From positions 145,869 to 189,927 of the forward strand of contig NHCB01000010.1 in NCBI GenBank assembly GCA_002167745.1: 44,059 bases of DNA, in the 5' to 3' direction. A program made the position numbers and the translations under genes. The stretch is from Betaproteobacteria bacterium TMED22. GTDB taxonomy: Bacteria > Pseudomonadota > Gammaproteobacteria > Burkholderiales > Eutrophovitaceae. Within the stretch, counting starts at the first letter, position 1. Each line of letters starts with the position of its first letter. Below are positions 32,792 to 40,279 of this stretch, one piece after another. Below the pieces are notes generated by a model. It ran no database searches and was not told the DNA's origin. It saw nothing but the letters and a program-made list of their open reading frames with translations.

Positions 32792-33286
32792 TTATTTATT
32801 AGTCAAACCATCATCCCCATAACTGTTTGCCGGCCCGCTTCCATCTTTTCCTAATCGTCCATTCTCGCCAAAATGTCCCTTCCCGGGAACAAAATTCACC
32901 TCGATCCGAATACCGTCCGGGTCCTCAAACAAAATAGAGTAATAACCTGGCGCAAACCGTCCACCTTCTTCTGGAGGATGAACAATGCGCCCGTTTGTCA
33001 ATGAACTGATGTATGAATACATCAGTTCAACATCTTCCCGTGAGCGCGCCCTAAAGCATACATGATGTAAACCGCTAGTATCTTGATCGAAACGAATTGA
33101 TCGCTTCTCTTCGGGAGCCAGGCGCACTAAGACTCCTGTATGGCCACCAATACTGTAGTGAACATCATCATTATCAATTAGCGTACTCATCGACATAAAG
33201 CCGCAAAGCATCCGCCAAAACTCAATACTGGCAGAACTTTTCACGGTAAGTTGAATATGTGCAATTCCATTAATCTGAATACTCAC
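32792..33286 (-). CDS. VOC-family protein (glyoxalase/dioxygenase fold)
   Basis: The 164-residue protein is a vicinal oxygen chelate protein with two beta-alpha-beta-beta-beta modules. Module 1 has INGIAHIQLTVKSSASIEFW, with the first metal-ligand His in AHIQL. Module 2 has GLHHVCFRARSREDVELMYS, with a His, and the final glutamate in FEDPDGIRIEVNFVPG. These fit the typical His-His-Glu metal set. The family spans glyoxalase I, epimerases and extradiol dioxygenases, and no closer assignment is possible. A glycine/asparagine-rich tail (GENGRLGKDGSGPANSYGDDG) extends past the fold. It begins the leftward operon and diverges from the CoA ligase gene. Confidence 0.87.
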   Translation of the reverse strand: MSIQINGIAHIQLTVKSSASIEFWRMLCGFMSMSTLIDNDDVHYSIGGHTGVLVRLAPEEKRSIRFDQDTSGLHHVCFRARSREDVELMYSYISSLTNGRIVHPPEEGGRFAPGYYSILFEDPDGIRIEVNFVPGKGHFGENGRLGKDGSGPANSYGDDGLTNK

Positions 33287-33408
33287 TGAAAGTCCTTTCG
33301 AGAATTATTATTGGATGGCCGAGTAGTTTAAACCAACCGCACTATTACAATAATGATATAAACTGAAGAAAAAATACTATTAAATATGAGTCGAAGGGGA
33401 GAATAAAG

Positions 33409-34989
33409 ATGATTTTTCGTGGTCCACATCCGGACGTGTCTACACCCATCATAAATGTGGCCGAATTTGTGCTCGGAGATATTTCAGCACACAAGGATAA
33501 GACAGCCATTATTCAAGCTGAAACAAACCATAAAATCAGCTACCAAGAATTATCAGACTCAATCAATCAACTGGCCGCTGGCCTTCAAATAAATGGCTTC
33601 AAAAAAGGAGACGTTTTAGCGATTTACAGTCCTAACCTACCTGAATATGTAACTGTTTTTCTGGCGGTTCTAAAACTAGGAGGAATCTGCACGACCGTCA
33701 ATCCTCTATACACAGCGCAGGAGTTAGCCAAACAGTTAGTTGACGCCAATGTAAAAATCATCGTCACAGTATCTGCATTTTTGGAAAAAGCAAAAACTGC
33801 AACTGAGACTCATCCAGTCCAAGAAATCATTGTTCTTGATAACGAGTCCGAGTATCGAAATTTAAAAGATTTAATGCAAAATGATCACGCGTTATCAGAA
33901 CCCTCTATGTCCCCGAAAAATGACCTTTGTGTCCTGCCATACTCGAGTGGTACTACCGGATTACCTAAAGGCGTTATGCTGACGCACTACAATCTCGTAG
34001 TAAACATGCGTCAAACTGAGGGCATGATAAGCCATAATGCAATAAGCGAACGAGACACTGTCCTTGGTGTTCTACCCTTCTTTCATATCTACGGTATGGT
34101 TGTAATTATGCTATACACGCTTTATCGACGAGGGACTATAGTGTGTATGTCGCGTTTCGATATGGAGGACTTCCTAACCGCCATCCAAACACATAAGGTC
34201 ACGAAAGCGCCTGTCGTTCCACCAATAGTATTAGGTTTAGCAAAACATCCGGCAGTTGAGCAATTCGATCTATCGAGTTTAGAACTTATTCTCTCGGGAG
34301 CAGCTCCCTTAGGCGAGGGCATAGCTATCGAAGCTGCTAATCGGGTTGGCTGTAATATCGCTCAGGGCTATGGCATGACGGAAGCGAGTCCAGTCACTCA
34401 CTTGCTACCTATTAATAGCAAAGCAGACAAAATAGGATCAATTGGTGTTCCCTTACCTAATACCGAAGTAATGATTGTAGACCCGCAAACTGAACGACCG
34501 CTGACGACAAATCAAAATGGTGAGATTTGGATTCGAGGACCACAAATCATGAAAGGCTACCTAAACCGGCCAGAAGCAACTAATGAGAGTATTACCAAAG
34601 AAGGATGGTACCGAACCGGCGACATCGGCTACGTGGATGAAGAAGGATTTTTTTATGCCGTTGACCGCATTAAGGAGCTCATCAAATACAAAGGAATGCA
34701 AGTCGCTCCAGCAGAATTGGAAGCGCTCTTGCTCACGCACCCATCAGTTTCTGACGTAGCCGTCATTCCGGTCACCGATGAAGCAGCTGGCGAGTTACCC
34801 AAAGCAATCGTTGTTATGAAAAGCGGACTTACTTTGACTGCTGAAGATATTATGTCATTTGTAGCGGAGGAAGTCGCACCCCATAAAAAAATTAGACTTG
34901 TTGAGTTTGTAGAAAAAATTCCAAAATCAGCATCTGGAAAAATACTGCGACGGGTTTTGATTCAAAAAGAGAGAGAGAAACAAAACTAG
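33409..34989 (+). CDS. acyl-CoA synthetase, 4-coumarate-CoA ligase-like
   Basis: AGGGGAG precedes the ATG by eight bases. The 526-residue protein has all motifs of the ANL superfamily: P-loop YSSGTTGLPKGVMLTH, LPFFHIYGM, GYGMTEASPVTHLL, the hinge GWYRTGDIGYVDEEGFFYAVDRIKE, and the C-terminal catalytic lysine in KSASGKILRRV. The LPYSSGTTGLPKG and the overall length match plant-type 4-coumarate-CoA ligases and bacterial relatives that activate aromatic or medium-chain acids with ATP and CoA. It stands alone on its strand, divergent from the VOC-GlcG-transporter operon, and could activate the acid that operon handles. That link is inference. A clear hairpin follows its stop. Confidence 0.92.
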   Translation: MIFRGPHPDVSTPIINVAEFVLGDISAHKDKTAIIQAETNHKISYQELSDSINQLAAGLQINGFKKGDVLAIYSPNLPEYVTVFLAVLKLGGICTTVNPLYTAQELAKQLVDANVKIIVTVSAFLEKAKTATETHPVQEIIVLDNESEYRNLKDLMQNDHALSEPSMSPKNDLCVLPYSSGTTGLPKGVMLTHYNLVVNMRQTEGMISHNAISERDTVLGVLPFFHIYGMVVIMLYTLYRRGTIVCMSRFDMEDFLTAIQTHKVTKAPVVPPIVLGLAKHPAVEQFDLSSLELILSGAAPLGEGIAIEAANRVGCNIAQGYGMTEASPVTHLLPINSKADKIGSIGVPLPNTEVMIVDPQTERPLTTNQNGEIWIRGPQIMKGYLNRPEATNESITKEGWYRTGDIGYVDEEGFFYAVDRIKELIKYKGMQVAPAELEALLLTHPSVSDVAVIPVTDEAAGELPKAIVVMKSGLTLTAEDIMSFVAEEVAPHKKIRLVEFVEKIPKSASGKILRRVLIQKEREKQN

Positions 34990-34993
34990 GTGA

Positions 34994-35022
34994 ACGATAG
35001 ATTTTTTCTAAAAAACTATCGT
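34994..35022. terminator. bidirectional terminator hairpin
   Basis: ACGATAG and CTATCGT form a perfect outer stem. Inside, six T pair with six A around a tiny loop, with one bulged A. The hairpin lies between the convergent CoA ligase and NIPSNAP genes and is flanked by TTAGTTTT on the right, so it can serve both directions. Confidence 0.75.
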
Positions 35023-35041
35023 CCTTAGTTTTAAAAAGCTC

Positions 35042-35374
35042 TTACCCGAGATTCTTTGGTGAAGGGAAAAAGCCCACCGGAGTCATTAATTTGTTCGCTT
35101 GACTCTCGAGTGCACCCAATTTTGCACTTTCGGCAAGGTAGTTTATCCAGTCAGGATCGGCCTGCATAGCAGCCCGTTTGGTTTGCCTGTCTCCGGCATT
35201 TTCGTAGATCCACATGTGAACATACTCATTAGGATTACCACTCTCGCATTGCATGTAAGCAAGGGGTTGCCCAAGATGTTTGGTTTGAGCCGGCTTACCT
35301 AACTTTTCATATAAGGCGAGATGTTTCTTAATTGTGCCTGGTCGACAACTATACGTTCTCATATCAATCAACAT
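35042..35374 (-). CDS. NIPSNAP-family protein
   Basis: The 110-residue protein is a single NIPSNAP domain: MLIDMRTYSCRPGTIKKHLALYEKLG at the start, HLGQPLAYMQCESGNPNEYVHMWIYENAGDRQTKRAAM, and DWINYLAESAKLGALESQANKLM. The fold is a dimeric ferredoxin-like barrel related to ABM monooxygenases. Bacterial members often occur beside degradation genes but have no agreed activity. It follows the FKBP gene on the same strand by 36 bases and converges on the CoA ligase gene. No binding motif stands out. Confidence 0.9.
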   Translation of the reverse strand: MLIDMRTYSCRPGTIKKHLALYEKLGKPAQTKHLGQPLAYMQCESGNPNEYVHMWIYENAGDRQTKRAAMQADPDWINYLAESAKLGALESQANKLMTPVGFFPSPKNLG

Positions 35375-35410
35375 GTGACGATCCTTTCATCCTTTTTTTC
35401 GGTTAATTCA

Positions 35411-36085
35411 CTACTTAATTTCGATAAGGTTAACTTCAAATATCAAGGTCGCGCCCGGCCCGATTTTGGGTGGTGCTCCACGATCACCATATGCCGTATC
35501 AGAAGGACAAATCAGTTGGGCTTTACCACCGACTTTAATTTTCTGAAGTCCTTCAGTCCAACACGGAATCACGCCACTCAATGGAAATGTAGCCGGTGAG
35601 CCACGAGATAGTGAGCTATCGAAAACAGTCCCATCGATTAGCGTGCCCTCATAGTGAACCATAACGGTATCACTGGCGATAGGAAGGTCGCCGCTTCCTT
35701 CCTCTAACATTTTTATAAGAGCACCAGAATCAGTCCTGAGGATTGACTCGTCACCTTCAAACTGCTTCAGGTAGGAATCAGACGCTGCCGCCTCTTTTTT
35801 GGCAACTATTGCAGACCTTTCAGAAATCATTTCGTTGATTCTTGCCTCATAGATAGCCATATCCACTTGCGCATCTTTTCCCTTAATTCCATCCATCATC
35901 CCTTGGACGATGGGAGCTAACTCCTCCTCGCTTAAAGCAAAGGCCTGGAGCTGATCACTAATAATCATTCCAATAGCGTACAGAGTCTTTTGGTCCTCTG
36001 TTTCTAGCGCAACATCAGCCGTTACCGCTTCCTTAGAACAAGCTGACGTCATAAGCAATAACGTTATAATCAAAATCTTTTTCAT
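35411..36085 (-). CDS. FKBP-type peptidyl-prolyl isomerase, lipoprotein
   Basis: The 224-residue protein starts with a lipoprotein signal: MKKILIITLLLMTSAC, with Cys16 in the lipobox. An N-terminal helical dimerisation region with LYAIGMIISDQLQAF and a long charged helix follows (about 25-115). The C-terminal FKBP domain has VMVHYEGTLIDGTVFDSSLSRGSPATFPLSGVIPCWTEGLQKIKVGGKAQLICPSDTAYG and the final strand ATLIFEVNLIEIK. This is the Mip/FkpA layout, so it acts as a periplasmic proline isomerase and chaperone anchored to a membrane. Cysteines in the FKBP core (IPCWTEG, LICPSD) are a known variation. It diverges from the GST gene across 200 bases in which I see no gene. Confidence 0.93.
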   Translation of the reverse strand: MKKILIITLLLMTSACSKEAVTADVALETEDQKTLYAIGMIISDQLQAFALSEEELAPIVQGMMDGIKGKDAQVDMAIYEARINEMISERSAIVAKKEAAASDSYLKQFEGDESILRTDSGALIKMLEEGSGDLPIASDTVMVHYEGTLIDGTVFDSSLSRGSPATFPLSGVIPCWTEGLQKIKVGGKAQLICPSDTAYGDRGAPPKIGPGATLIFEVNLIEIK

Positions 36086-36285
36086 TTCTTCTCTTTCTTT
36101 ATTAATGAATGAATAATACTAATCTAATATGATGAACAAATCGATTTCATTTCCCATTCGAAGCCACGATGGCGCGTAACATGTTCAGTCTATCTGTAGA
36201 ACATTTTTGATGGGGCATCATCGACCCAGCCGACTTTGGCGGTGCTATTACCACTCCATGAATCAAATCTAAGGAGGTATTACTT

Positions 36286-36897
36286 TTGATAAAGATCTAC
36301 CATTTTCCAAATACTCGTGGCCTAAGAGCCATTTGGACATGTGAAGAATTAAACGTTCCATATAAAATCCAAATAATCGACTTTTCACCCAAGTATCGAT
36401 TCAGTCCAGAATTTCTTCAAATTAGTCCCATAGGAAAAGTCCCCATCCTTCAAGACGATTCAATCACCATGTCCGAGAGCGGCGCAATGGTTCACTATCT
36501 CATCGACAAATATGGAGCAGGGAAACTCCGTCCTACAATTGATCATCCCCTGTATCCGACTTACCTAGAATGGAGTTGGTTTGCAGAGGCCACCTTTACT
36601 TCATCATCATCAGAAATTATAAGACACAAAAGAGCATTTCCAGAAGACGCTAATATCGAAGTCATCACTGAATTCAAACGAAGAGCCACATTTTGCCTCG
36701 AGGCTGTCATGCGTTTTTTAGGGGAGAAAAAATGGTTACTCGGAGAGGATTTTAGCGGTGCAGACATCATGATGGGAATCGCACTTACTACATATATGCG
36801 ACACGTTGCAGAGCCGTTTCCTCCAGTGATGCAAAGCTACTTCGATCGACTATCTGCTCGCCCTGCATTCATACGTACTAAACAGGCTGAATCTTAA
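36286..36897 (+). CDS. glutathione S-transferase-like protein (TTG start)
   Basis: The start codon is TTG, chosen because the perfect Shine-Dalgarno AAGGAGGT (36271-36278) lies seven bases before it and the protein then begins MIKIYHFPNTRGLRAIWTCEE, as in GSTs. The 203-residue protein has the thioredoxin-like N-domain with PEFLQISPIGKVPILQDD and the glutathione-binding ESGAMVHYLIDKYG. The helical C-domain has WLLGEDFSGADIMMGIAL. It would conjugate or transfer glutathione in the cytoplasm; gshA in the same window supplies the thiol. An ATG with GAGGT upstream follows the stop closely but opens only a short frame. Confidence 0.9.
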   Translation: MIKIYHFPNTRGLRAIWTCEELNVPYKIQIIDFSPKYRFSPEFLQISPIGKVPILQDDSITMSESGAMVHYLIDKYGAGKLRPTIDHPLYPTYLEWSWFAEATFTSSSSEIIRHKRAFPEDANIEVITEFKRRATFCLEAVMRFLGEKKWLLGEDFSGADIMMGIALTTYMRHVAEPFPPVMQSYFDRLSARPAFIRTKQAES

Positions 36898-36960
36898 ACC
36901 AACTAATTGAATTGAGGTATTGAAAAGATGAGCGATCAAACATTTTCTCCTGAAAACAGG

Positions 36961-38085
36961 TCAATCGGACTTCCCAAGAACAGTGTGGCCACCTACGTTC
37001 CACCGCAACATACCGCCCGATAAGTTAGCGAGGTGCGTGAATCCTAGTTCTTGAAGATGCAAAATGGCCTGAGCGGATCTAGCTCCAGACCGACAAACTG
37101 CCACAATAGGGGCATTCGAATCCAACTCATCATAGCGAGCCACTAATTGATTCAATGGTATTAGTTTCGAACCTGGAATTCGACCCAATGGTCCTTCAAA
37201 CTCATTGACCTCCCGTACATCTAGAATTTGCACTTGCGATAGTATTTCCTCCAGTGCTGAGGGCTCAATCTCCCAGACTCCCGAGAAGCTAAAGTTTAGT
37301 TCTGCCCATTCCTGAGCTTTCAATCTAGCATTGTAATCATCTGGTTGCCCACATTTCAAATTAGCCGGCACTGCTCTACTGATTTGTTTTGGATGCGATA
37401 ACTTCAAATTGGCCATATAACCGGAAAAGTCTTGCAGATCGACTTCTCCACCTAGTCGCGGATTGAAACGCTTCTCCTCCAACACACTCGTTACCGTTAA
37501 ACCTCGATAATCGTGGCCTGGATAAATTAAACATATATCAGGCAGCGTAAAGATATGATCATGAATAGATTGAAACATCACTTGGGAACTTCCCTCTTGA
37601 AAATCTGTGCGTCCTGTTCCCCTTATTAATAAACAATCTCCTGTGAATACCATCGATTGGTCATCGAGCACTAAGGTTATACACCCGTTGGTGTGTCCAG
37701 GCGTCGCAAGCACATTTAATCTTCTACTACCAAAGGGTACGACATCTCCATGACTTACGTAATGTTGCGCACCTACAACGCCGCTCTGGGTTGAAACCAC
37801 AATATCACTAGAGGACACTTCTCTTAGCAACCAGGCTCCAGTAACATGGTCAGCATGTACATGCGTCTCCACTGTGGCAACGAGCTTTAAGTCCATCTCC
37901 TTTATCATTGCATGATCTCTCATGACCTGTTCAAAGACAGGATCAATCAAAAGACACTCTCTCGACGCAGAATCACCCACGAGATAGGTGTACGTAGAAG
38001 ATTGCAAATCAAATAGTTGACGAAAGATTAACATTTGAGTGCTTAGGTCTTTCCATTGAAGATATGAATGCTGCGCCACCATCAT
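36961..38085 (-). CDS. persulfide dioxygenase-rhodanese fusion
   Basis: The 374-residue protein joins an ETHE1-like MBL domain to a rhodanese. The MBL part has THVHADH (74-80), ATPGHTNG with His131, GDC (149-151), the GRTDFQEG loop of persulfide dioxygenases, and YPGHDY with His191. The rhodanese part (about 270-365) has ILDVREVNEFEGPLG and the active-site Cys331 in AVCRSGARSAQ. Such fusions (CstB or PRF type) oxidise glutathione persulfide to sulfite and link it to thiosulfate through the rhodanese. The MLIFRQLFDLQSSTYTYL segment at 18 is where homologues often begin, so the start could be at 38034. It needs glutathione, in keeping with gshA. Confidence 0.92.
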   Translation of the reverse strand: MMVAQHSYLQWKDLSTQMLIFRQLFDLQSSTYTYLVGDSASRECLLIDPVFEQVMRDHAMIKEMDLKLVATVETHVHADHVTGAWLLREVSSSDIVVSTQSGVVGAQHYVSHGDVVPFGSRRLNVLATPGHTNGCITLVLDDQSMVFTGDCLLIRGTGRTDFQEGSSQVMFQSIHDHIFTLPDICLIYPGHDYRGLTVTSVLEEKRFNPRLGGEVDLQDFSGYMANLKLSHPKQISRAVPANLKCGQPDDYNARLKAQEWAELNFSFSGVWEIEPSALEEILSQVQILDVREVNEFEGPLGRIPGSKLIPLNQLVARYDELDSNAPIVAVCRSGARSAQAILHLQELGFTHLANLSGGMLRWNVGGHTVLGKSD

Positions 38086-38169
38086 ATCGCTTTTAGATTA
38101 ATATTGGAAAAACCTTTGAAACAACTACTTCCTTCAAATAGGAATTACCATAAATTAATTAATATGTTA

Positions 38170-39123
38170 TTAGTTATTCACTTTTTTCAATAAAGAGCGC
38201 ATTAAGACGGCTCCCTCTACTACTCGATCACACTGTTTAAGAATATCTTTTGCCTTCATTGAATAACCGGAAATGTTTATCAAAATATCGAATACAGACT
38301 GATGTTCCTCTCCTGATTCGAAGCACGTTTGAACCTCCTGTTTTCCCTTTCTACCCCACATACGACGAACCGAGCCGGCAACCCACCTTTGAAAATCAAT
38401 ATCTTTTATGTCCTGAGTTATCCACTGACATAAACGGGCGGAATCTTCTCTCGCTAGTTCTATAGCCTTCCGAAAGGTAGGAAGGATATTTTCCTCCCTT
38501 GCGGGAATTCGATGCGCAAGGCTTGCATTTAACTGAGAAACACCTACAGAAAAAATTGTGCCGATATCCTCCTGAAACCAGCGGGCAAGCAAACGTAATC
38601 CGCCCCGACTTAAGCAATTATGAAAAACGATCTGTAGTCTGAACGGATCCATTTGTCCCGGATCAAAATCAAAAATACCAGGTAGCGTAACTACAAGCGA
38701 CATTTGGGCACCATAAGATCCGTATTTGACCTCTACATCCACCTCTTCTGGATTGATTCTTAAAGCGATTAATGTCCGTTCGATCGAACTTATAATATGT
38801 GCATGTGGGATAAACTGACGACCACGCGGTGATCGATCAACCACCGCCAAGTCACGCAGTCGCGTCGATACAACATATCTTTCACTTGCTTCACGAAGTA
38901 TCAACCGCTTATGGTTGGGGCCCAATTCTGCAGATCGTCGACTCACAGTTCTTGGTAGCTTTGAAAATTGAGGCAAAATCATATTCAATTCTCTCGGGCC
39001 ATCAGCCAAACCGACATTAGCAATGGACACTGATTGGTCCACTCGACTCCTTATATTTACAATGTAACGTCTTAGCTTGTTACTAGTTGTTTCATTATGA
39101 AAAAAACTCAGCTGCTCCATCAC
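38170..39123 (-). CDS. uncharacterised protein, possible DUF932-like fold
   Basis: I do not recognise this 317-residue protein with confidence. It has no signal peptide or membrane segment and is rich in Arg. The middle (about 105-215) recalls the DUF932 plasmid/phage-type family: HIISSIERTLIAL, then EVKYGSYGAQMSLVVTLPG, DFDPGQMDPFRLQIVFHN, and CLSRGGLRLLARWFQED where DUF932 has an NShDGS and CsNG pattern. The C-terminus is helical, with IDFQRWVAGSVRRMWGRKG and SGYSMKAKDILKQCDRVVEG. It lies 121 bases downstream of a WYL-domain regulator on the same strand, with a perfect 6-bp inverted repeat between, so that regulator may control it. Function unknown. Confidence 0.6.
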   Translation of the reverse strand: MMEQLSFFHNETTSNKLRRYIVNIRSRVDQSVSIANVGLADGPRELNMILPQFSKLPRTVSRRSAELGPNHKRLILREASERYVVSTRLRDLAVVDRSPRGRQFIPHAHIISSIERTLIALRINPEEVDVEVKYGSYGAQMSLVVTLPGIFDFDPGQMDPFRLQIVFHNCLSRGGLRLLARWFQEDIGTIFSVGVSQLNASLAHRIPAREENILPTFRKAIELAREDSARLCQWITQDIKDIDFQRWVAGSVRRMWGRKGKQEVQTCFESGEEHQSVFDILINISGYSMKAKDILKQCDRVVEGAVLMRSLLKKVNN

Positions 39124-39172
39124 TTACCTCCACGATAACTAATTATGTTGAGGACAGTGTGCGCTCTGTACT

Positions 39173-39189
39173 GGCTCACCAGATGAGCC
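39173..39189. promoter_or_regulatory. inverted repeat, candidate operator of the WYL regulator
   Basis: GGCTCA and TGAGCC are perfect arms around CCAGA, 50 bases upstream of the 317-residue gene and 56 bases downstream of the WYL regulator gene. There is no T-run on the minus-strand side, so it is better read as an operator than a terminator. Confidence 0.35.
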
Positions 39190-39244
39190 TAAGTGAGAAA
39201 AAATAAATCTTTTTTTATGCGAATACTACATATAAATCAGATAC

Positions 39245-40216
39245 TTACTGATAAACGGCTACCATGTCCGTCGTTTTTTTTATAATCGCTTGGCGCAAAG
39301 AGGCAGGCTTAAGCACTTCAACATCAGGACCAAACCTGAGAATGTCCATAATTAATTCGTGCTCTTCGGCATAAGGAATTTCTAAAATAAAATAACCCTC
39401 TCCGTCAAATTCAGTCCGCTGCAATGGATGCCACTCTTCTAGAGACACCCACTTGGCGCGCTCAGGACGAAAACGAAGCTTAGCCCAAGATAAATTGGTA
39501 CCTGAAAATATTCCATATCCAGAACCCAAAACCGAATCTAGTTCCTCACTATCACACTGTATAGCATCATCATTACCCAATCTTGCAGAACGCACTGCAT
39601 CTAACGAGAAACTACGTATAGCGTTTACTGAATGGCACCATGCATCCAGGTACCAATTGTCTCGGTAGTAAACGATTCGCTGAGGAGAAACAAATCTTTT
39701 AGTTAACTCCTCCCTAGACCGCACATAATATGTCAGCTGTAATTGGGACTGTTGCATCAAAGAAAATGCGATTACTTCGAAATGCTTAATACTCCGACTA
39801 CGTGAACCCATATTAAGAATCTTTATACGGTTCTTGATCACATCTACTGAGTATTCTCCTACCTCGATAAGATCACGCAGTTTTTGTTTAAGAGGATCAA
39901 GTCTCGGTCCAAGTAAACCCGGTTGGATTTGACTGAGTAATGACTCCATTGACAACAAGGCGAAAATCTCCGATTGATTGAACCAAATACCTGGTAGCTC
40001 ATAAGATTGAGCATCTTCAATAGTCTCGTCAAATATATAGCCTCGTAATTCACGATCCCAAATAATCGGAGCACTCAACCGGTCTCTCATGTATTCGATA
40101 TCACGTTTAAAGGTTGCTTTGGATATTGACAACACTTCAAGAAATCGTTCTAAAGAAACCGACCTATTATCCCTCAATAATCGATCAATTTTATAAAATC
40201 GCTCGGTTCGCTCCAA
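39245..40216 (-). CDS. HTH-WYL domain transcriptional regulator
   Basis: The 323-residue protein has an N-terminal winged helix (MERTERFYKIDRLLRDNRSVSLERFLEVLSISKATFKRDIEYMRDRL, residues 1-47), a YafY-like linker and a WYL domain from about residue 150. In that domain RFVSPQRIVYYRDNWYLDAWCHSVNAIRSFSLDAVRSARL carries the W-Y-L triad and the Arg-rich ligand-binding face. A C-terminal WCX-like extension ends with VEVLKPASLRQAIIKKT. WYL proteins sense nucleotides or nucleic-acid ligands and often regulate DNA repair or defence genes. Here the only co-directional partner is the unknown 317-residue gene. The start ATG is close to a DsbD-like gene upstream. Confidence 0.9.
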   Translation of the reverse strand: MERTERFYKIDRLLRDNRSVSLERFLEVLSISKATFKRDIEYMRDRLSAPIIWDRELRGYIFDETIEDAQSYELPGIWFNQSEIFALLSMESLLSQIQPGLLGPRLDPLKQKLRDLIEVGEYSVDVIKNRIKILNMGSRSRSIKHFEVIAFSLMQQSQLQLTYYVRSREELTKRFVSPQRIVYYRDNWYLDAWCHSVNAIRSFSLDAVRSARLGNDDAIQCDSEELDSVLGSGYGIFSGTNLSWAKLRFRPERAKWVSLEEWHPLQRTEFDGEGYFILEIPYAEEHELIMDILRFGPDVEVLKPASLRQAIIKKTTDMVAVYQ

Positions 40217-40279
40217 TATCAGTCACCCTAAAATTTTATCTAGATCCAACAGAAAATTTAACATCGAACATATGCTGTT

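Noticed and set aside
36286-36288. Starting the GST-like gene at a later ATG
   Set aside because: The TTG has a perfect AAGGAGGT at the right distance and gives the expected N-terminus; later methionines would remove the first strand of the fold.
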